A stretch of 64,000 nucleotides of DNA, from NCBI GenBank assembly GCA_022653075.1, contig JALCSB010000010.1, forward strand, positions 1 to 64,000, written 5' to 3'. The notes beneath the pieces are model-generated. The model was given only the letters and a program-made list of their open reading frames with translations, was not told the DNA's origin and made no database searches. Numbering within the stretch: the stretch's first letter is position 1; every line of letters begins with the position of its first letter. Origin of the DNA: Intestinimonas sp. GTDB lineage: Bacteria; Bacillota; Clostridia; Oscillospirales; Oscillospiraceae. This document shows positions 55,983 through 64,000 of the stretch, one piece after another. Both the position numbers and the translations under genes were made by a program.

Positions 55983-56405
55983 TTACTTCTTGCCAGCCTT
56001 GGGCCGCTTCGCGCCATACTTGGAGCGGGCCTGCATACGACCGTTCACACCCTGAGCATCCAGCGTACCACGAATAATGTGATAACGCACGCCAGGCAGG
56101 TCCTTAACACGGCCGCCGCGGATCATGACCACAGAGTGTTCCTGCAGGTTGTGGCCCACACCGGGAATATAAGCGGTCACTTCGTAGCCGTTGGTCAGAC
56201 GCACACGGGCGATCTTACGCAGGGCGGAGTTCGGCTTCTTCGGAGTGGAAGTACGCACAGCCGTGCAGACACCACGCTTCTGAGGGGAAGGCAGTTCAGT
56301 CTCGCGGTTCTTCAGAGTGTTCAGGCCATACTGCATGGCAGGAGAAGCGGACTTGTAAGTCACCTGCTGACGGCCCTTGCGAACGAGCTGATTAAACGTA
56401 GGCAT
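55983..56405 (-). CDS. rpsL: 30S ribosomal protein S12
   Basis: 140 residues from ATG 56405 ([13 protein letters not shown]) with AAAGGAGG upstream. Contains the decoding-centre segment [56 protein letters not shown], with lysines in the wild-type streptomycin-sensitive positions (KKPNSALRK). Confidence 0.98.
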   Translation of the reverse strand: MPTFNQLVRKGRQQVTYKSASPAMQYGLNTLKNRETELPSPQKRGVCTAVRTSTPKKPNSALRKIARVRLTNGYEVTAYIPGVGHNLQEHSVVMIRGGRVKDLPGVRYHIIRGTLDAQGVNGRMQARSKYGAKRPKAGKK

Positions 56406-56480
56406 AATGTTCCTCCTTTCACAAATTCTCAAATTTATATTTTAACGGAATTTCTGGAAATTATTCCGCTAAAAACATTA

Positions 56481-56723
56481 TTAGCGCACCACGGCCGCTA
56501 CGGCGGAACCAACGGCAATGCCGCACGCATCGCCCAGTTCCCGCATGGATGAAACCGCCACGGTGGGAACCGCGCGCTCGGCACACAGCGCCTTGATGGG
56601 TCCGGTTACGGCTGGGTCGGCGTTTTCCGCCAGATAAACGCAGACCACGCGCCTGTCATTCAGGGCACGGCGGGTCTGCTTCGCGCCCACGACTCTGGGT
56701 CCGGTCTTGAGTTCGGTCAGCAC
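56481..56723 (-). CDS. ribosomal protein L7Ae-like, YbxF family
   Basis: 80 residues from GTG 56723 (LTELKTGPRVVGAKQTRRALNDRRVVCVYLAENADP). L7Ae/L30e fold that binds kink-turn RNA; in Bacilli and Clostridia this gene regularly lies between rpoC and rpsL. The track's longer start at 56774 is unsupported; GGGGGG stands six bases before the GTG. Confidence 0.9.
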   Translation of the reverse strand: MLTELKTGPRVVGAKQTRRALNDRRVVCVYLAENADPAVTGPIKALCAERAVPTVAVSSMRELGDACGIAVGSAVAAVVR

Positions 56724-56810
56724 CGTCGTCCCCCCTGTTCCAGGATTTACGGCAAAATGCGGGATTTTTCCCACAGTTCACTCTGCGCAGAAACACCTGC
56801 GCAATTTAAG

Positions 56811-56839
56811 ATTATATCATGACGTTTGCTGTTCGTCAA
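56811..56839 (-). promoter_or_regulatory. sigma-A promoter of the L7Ae-rpsL-rpsG-fusA-tuf operon
   Basis: Minus strand: TTGACG, 17-base spacer, TATAAT with TG one base upstream. Together with the rpoC terminator it separates the str genes from rpoBC. Confidence 0.85.
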
Positions 56840-56896
56840 GGATAAAAATATACAGACTATGACAATTCTTCTTTTTTCCTCTGAGCACAAACAGCA

Positions 56897-56948
56897 AAAC
56901 AGGGCGACTCCGGTCCTGTTTCAGGTTCCGGAGCCGCCTGAAACACCG
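56897..56948 (-). terminator. intrinsic terminator of the rpoBC operon
   Basis: Minus strand: GGCGGCTCCGG / CCGGAGTCGCC with a small CCTG/CAGG stem in the loop, followed by CTGTTTTGC. It lies directly after the rpoC stop. Confidence 0.8.
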
Positions 56949-56951
56949 TCT

Positions 56952-60725
<3,774 letters not shown>

Positions 60726-60746
60726 AGTGTGAATCGTCCTCCCTTA

Positions 60747-63700
60747 TTATTCCATATCATCATTTTTGTTGCCGGCATCCGCGGTGTTATCAAATGGCGC
60801 GCTATCCCCGCTGTCGGGCCCATCCGCACTGCCTCCAACCGCCAAATCATCTTCGTCGCTGTTCTCCTTCATCGTGTAACCGGCGGCTGAGAAAGCGGAC
60901 TCGTCGGTGAAGTTGCCAAAATCGTCAAAGTCACGGCGGTCCGGCTGATAGTTGTCGTCGTCATCGTCGTCCTTCAGCTCGATCTCATTACCGCTGCTGT
61001 CCAGCACACGGACGTCCAGGCACAGGGCCTGCAATTCTTTTACCAAAACCTTGAAAGACTCCGGAACCCCGGGCTTAGGCACATTGTGGCCCTTCACGAT
61101 GGCCTCGTAGGTGCGGACACGGCCGGTGACGTCGTCGGATTTCACCGTCAGAATTTCCTGAAGGGTATAGGCCGCGCCGTAAGCTTCCAGCGCCCAGACC
61201 TCCATCTCACCGAAGCGCTGGCCGCCGAACTGGGCTTTGCCGCCCAGCGGCTGCTGGGTCACCAGCGAATATGGGCCGGTGGAACGGGCATGGATCTTAT
61301 CATCCACCAGATGGTGCAGCTTGAGGAAGTAGACATAGCCGACGGTGACACGGTTATCGAACCGTTCGCCGGTTCTGCCGTCATACAGCCAGCTCTTGCC
61401 GTCCTCCTTCAGACCGGCCGCGTGAAGCGTTGCGGCGATCTCCGGTTCGTTGGCGCCATTAAAAATAGGTGTGGCCACCTTCCAGCCCAGAGCCTTGGCG
61501 GCATAACCCAGATGGACCTCCAACACCTGGCCGATGTTCATACGCGAAGGTACGCCCAGAGGGTTCAGGACGATATCCAGCGGCGTGCCGTCCGGCATGA
61601 AGGGCATGTCCTCCTGCGGCAGGATGCGGGAGACAACGCCTTTGTTGCCATGACGGCCGGCCATTTTATCACCCACGCTGATTTTGCGCTTCTGGGCAAT
61701 ATAGACGCGGACCACCATGTTGACGCCGGGCGACAGCTCATCGCCCGCCTCGCGGGTAAATACCTTCACATCCACGATGATGCCGTATTCGCCGTGGGGC
61801 ACTTTTAAAGAGGTATCACGAACCTCGCGGGCTTTCTCACCGAAGATGGCGCGCAGCAGGCGCTCCTCGGCGGTGAGGTCGGTCTCACCTTTGGGCGTGA
61901 CCTTACCCACCAGAATGTCGCCGGCGCGGACTTCCGCACCCACACGGATGATGCCCCGCTCGTCCAGGTCCTTCAGCGCATCTTCGCCTACATTGGGGAT
62001 ATCGCGGGTAATCTCCTCGGGGCCCAGCTTGGTGTCGCGGGACTCCGTCTCGTATTCCTCGATGTGGATGGAGGTGAATACATCCTCCTTTACCATACGC
62101 TCGTTGAGCAGGATGGCATCCTCGTAGTTGTAGCCTTCCCACGTCATAAAACCCATGAGTATGTTCTTGCCCAAACTGATTTCGCCCTGACTGGTAGAGG
62201 GTCCGTCGACGATAACGTCGCCCTTCTCCACCCGGTCGCCGGCGGAGACAATGGGCCGCTGGTTGATACAGGTGCCGTGGTTGGAGCGCATAAACTTGGT
62301 CAGCTTATAGTCAGTCACCGTTCCGCTGTCATAGCGGACGGTTACATGGTCGGCGGCCACGCGGGCAATCTCGCCGGCCTCTTCTGCCAGGAACGCCACC
62401 TCGGAATCAATGCAGTTTTTATGCTCCTGCCCGGTGGCCACAATCGGCGCTTCGGTAGTCAGCAGCGGCACGGCCTGCCGCTGCATGTTGGCGCCCATGA
62501 GGGCACGGTTGGCATCGTCATTTTCCAGGAAGGGGATCATGGCGGTGGCGATGGACACCATCATCTTAGGGGATACGTCGATGTAGTCCACCTGTTCACG
62601 GTCCACCTCGATAATTTCATTGCGGTGGCGGCAGGTAATCCGCTCATGAATCAGATGATTATTCTCATCCACCGGCTCGGTGGCCTGAGCGATGGTATAC
62701 TCATCCTCCACATCGGCGGTCATATATTCAATGGTGCCGGTCAGGCATCCGGTGGCCTTATCCACCTTGCGGTAGGGTGCCTCGATGAATCCATACCGGT
62801 TGATACGGGCATAGGAGGCCAAGTAGGAGATAAGGCCGATATTCGGGCCTTCTGGCGTCTCAATGGGGCACAGACGGCCGTAGTGACTGTAATGGACATC
62901 CCGGACATCAAAGGAGGCGCGGTCACGGGACAGGCCGCCGGGCCCGAGGGCGGACAGGCGGCGCTTGTGAGTCAGCTCGGCCAGCGGGTTGGTCTGGTCC
63001 ATAAACTGGCTTAGGGGACTGCTGCCGAAGAACTCTTTAATGGAGGCGGTGACCGGACGAATATTGATGAGAGACTGCGGTGTCACAATATCCAGGTCCT
63101 GAATGGTCATGCGCTCTCGGATGACACGCTCCATACGGCTAAACCCAATGCGGAACTGATTTTGCAGCAGCTCACCCACGCAGCGCAGACGGCGGTTACC
63201 CAAATGGTCGATGTCGTCGGGTCCCATTAGGCCGCACGCCAGACAGTTGAGGCAGTTAATGGAGGCCATCATATCCTCCACAATGATGTGCTTAGGGATC
63301 AGCTCGTCAATGCGTTCCCGAATAGCCTCCTTCATGCCGTCCAGGTCATCGCCATACTGTTCCATCAGCTCACTGAGCACGGGGAAGAATACCTTCTCGG
63401 TAACGCCCAGCGCCTCCAGCTCTTCGTCTGACAGGGGGATGAAGTTCTTCATGTCCACCATATTGTTGGAAAACACCTTGACCTGAGTATCTTCCAAATC
63501 CACTACGGCCTCGCTGACGCCCTTGGCGTCCAGCTCCCGGGCACGCTCGCGGGTCAGGACCTCACCGGCCTCGGCCAAAATCTCTCCGGTCATGGGATCG
63601 GCCACCGGCTGGGCCAGCTTTTGGCCGTTAAGGCGCTGCCAGATGGACAGCTTTTTATTGAATTTATAGCGGCCCACGGCGGACAGGTCATAGCGCCGGG

Positions 63701-64000
63701 GGTCGAAAAACAACGTGGCCAGCAGGGACTCGGAGGAATCCACCGTGGGCGGCTCACCGGGGCGCAGCTTGCGATAGATCTCAAGCAGCGCGTCCTCCCG
63801 TGTCTTACAGGGGTCCTTTTCAATGGTGGAAAGGATACGGGGGTCCTCACCGAACATGTCGATAATCTCCGCATCGGTCTGCGGGCCTACGGCACGGATA
63901 AGGCAGGTGATGGGCAGCTTACGGTTCTTATCGATGCGGACGTAGAACACATCGGACAGGTCCGTCTCATATTCCAGCCACGCGCCGCGGTAAGGGATTA
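60747..64000 (-). CDS. rpoB: DNA-directed RNA polymerase subunit beta (partial, N-terminus outside window)
   Basis: The frame is open to the right edge: the last codons at the boundary read [24 protein letters not shown], so the track's start at 63950 (a GTG) is not the real one. Landmarks: [39 protein letters not shown] (the rifampicin region, with the wild-type residues), [14 protein letters not shown] and the flap [23 protein letters not shown]. The C-terminus ends in a long acidic tail ([18 protein letters not shown]... GNKNDDME) longer than in Bacillus. Confidence 0.98.
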   Translation of the reverse strand, partial: IPYRGAWLEYETDLSDVFYVRIDKNRKLPITCLIRAVGPQTDAEIIDMFGEDPRILSTIEKDPCKTREDALLEIYRKLRPGEPPTVDSSESLLATLFFDPRRYDLSAVGRYKFNKKLSIWQRLNGQKLAQPVADPMTGEILAEAGEVLTRERARELDAKGVSEAVVDLEDTQVKVFSNNMVDMKNFIPLSDEELEALGVTEKVFFPVLSELMEQYGDDLDGMKEAIRERIDELIPKHIIVEDMMASINCLNCLACGLMGPDDIDHLGNRRLRCVGELLQNQFRIGFSRMERVIRERMTIQDLDIVTPQSLINIRPVTASIKEFFGSSPLSQFMDQTNPLAELTHKRRLSALGPGGLSRDRASFDVRDVHYSHYGRLCPIETPEGPNIGLISYLASYARINRYGFIEAPYRKVDKATGCLTGTIEYMTADVEDEYTIAQATEPVDENNHLIHERITCRHRNEIIEVDREQVDYIDVSPKMMVSIATAMIPFLENDDANRALMGANMQRQAVPLLTTEAPIVATGQEHKNCIDSEVAFLAEEAGEIARVAADHVTVRYDSGTVTDYKLTKFMRSNHGTCINQRPIVSAGDRVEKGDVIVDGPSTSQGEISLGKNILMGFMTWEGYNYEDAILLNERMVKEDVFTSIHIEEYETESRDTKLGPEEITRDIPNVGEDALKDLDERGIIRVGAEVRAGDILVGKVTPKGETDLTAEERLLRAIFGEKAREVRDTSLKVPHGEYGIIVDVKVFTREAGDELSPGVNMVVRVYIAQKRKISVGDKMAGRHGNKGVVSRILPQEDMPFMPDGTPLDIVLNPLGVPSRMNIGQVLEVHLGYAAKALGWKVATPIFNGANEPEIAATLHAAGLKEDGKSWLYDGRTGERFDNRVTVGYVYFLKLHHLVDDKIHARSTGPYSLVTQQPLGGKAQFGGQRFGEMEVWALEAYGAAYTLQEILTVKSDDVTGRVRTYEAIVKGHNVPKPGVPESFKVLVKELQALCLDVRVLDSSGNEIELKDDDDDDNYQPDRRDFDDFGNFTDESAFSAAGYTMKENSDEDDLAVGGSADGPDSGDSAPFDNTADAGNKNDDME

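Overview
The window looks like a chromosomal segment of an anaerobic, endospore-forming Firmicute of the class Clostridia, probably near the Oscillospiraceae. This is an inference from gene content and style: a K+-dependent membrane pyrophosphatase, spoVAC, a SpoIIQ-like M23 protein, a truncated spoVT, DUF6774 and DUF3842 proteins, a two-ATPase/S-component ECF fusion, many TTG/GTG starts, strong AGGAGG ribosome sites and fairly high G+C. No rRNA, tRNA, CRISPR array, insertion sequence or prophage was recognised.

Layout. 1-7007: the end of an unknown gene, the membrane pyrophosphatase (minus), then an ACT protein-homoserine dehydrogenase-aspartate kinase-NUDIX group and a DUF3842 gene. 7013-13343: a structured leader with a terminator, then a methyltransferase and a complete five-gene Opp/Nik-type ABC importer. 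13406-17330: a cobalamin-riboswitch-controlled ECF transporter (minus). 17369-18573: a truncated spoVT with an apparent forespore (sigma-G) promoter, a DUF6774 protein and a GNAT acetyltransferase. 18613-22164: a cysteine-less radical SAM paralogue, divergent from an intact radical SAM gene followed by a DegV protein. 22237-22802: yjdF with its promoter and probable azaaromatic riboswitch.

22813-30809 is the most interesting region. It is a tightly coupled eight-gene minus-strand operon: a TM1266-family protein, a FecCD-type permease, an ABC ATPase carrying a second TM1266 domain, a HydE-like radical SAM enzyme, a NifH-like ATPase, two nitrogenase-component-1-like subunits and a BtuF/FecB-type lipoprotein. 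It has its own promoter and a leader that can fold into exclusive antiterminator and terminator forms. The gene set suggests a nitrogenase-like reductase coupled to uptake of a metal, tetrapyrrole or corrinoid ligand, with [FeFe]-hydrogenase-type maturation parts. Its substrate cannot be read from sequence.

30891-64000: SpoIIQ-like protein; a TetR-controlled MacAB-type efflux operon ending in an SLH protein; isolated spoVAC; a NitT/TauT/SsuABC-type importer; a CarD-like regulator; an aminotransferase; COG2426 protein, RecD2-like helicase and ComF; MreB-type protein; MetY-type sulfhydrylase; MscS; and the core block (in transcription order) rpoB-rpoC / L7Ae-rpsL-rpsG-fusA-tuf, with rpoB running off the right edge.

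Start sites were moved from the longest ORF wherever a better ribosome site or family length supported it. Function calls come from motif recognition without database searches.
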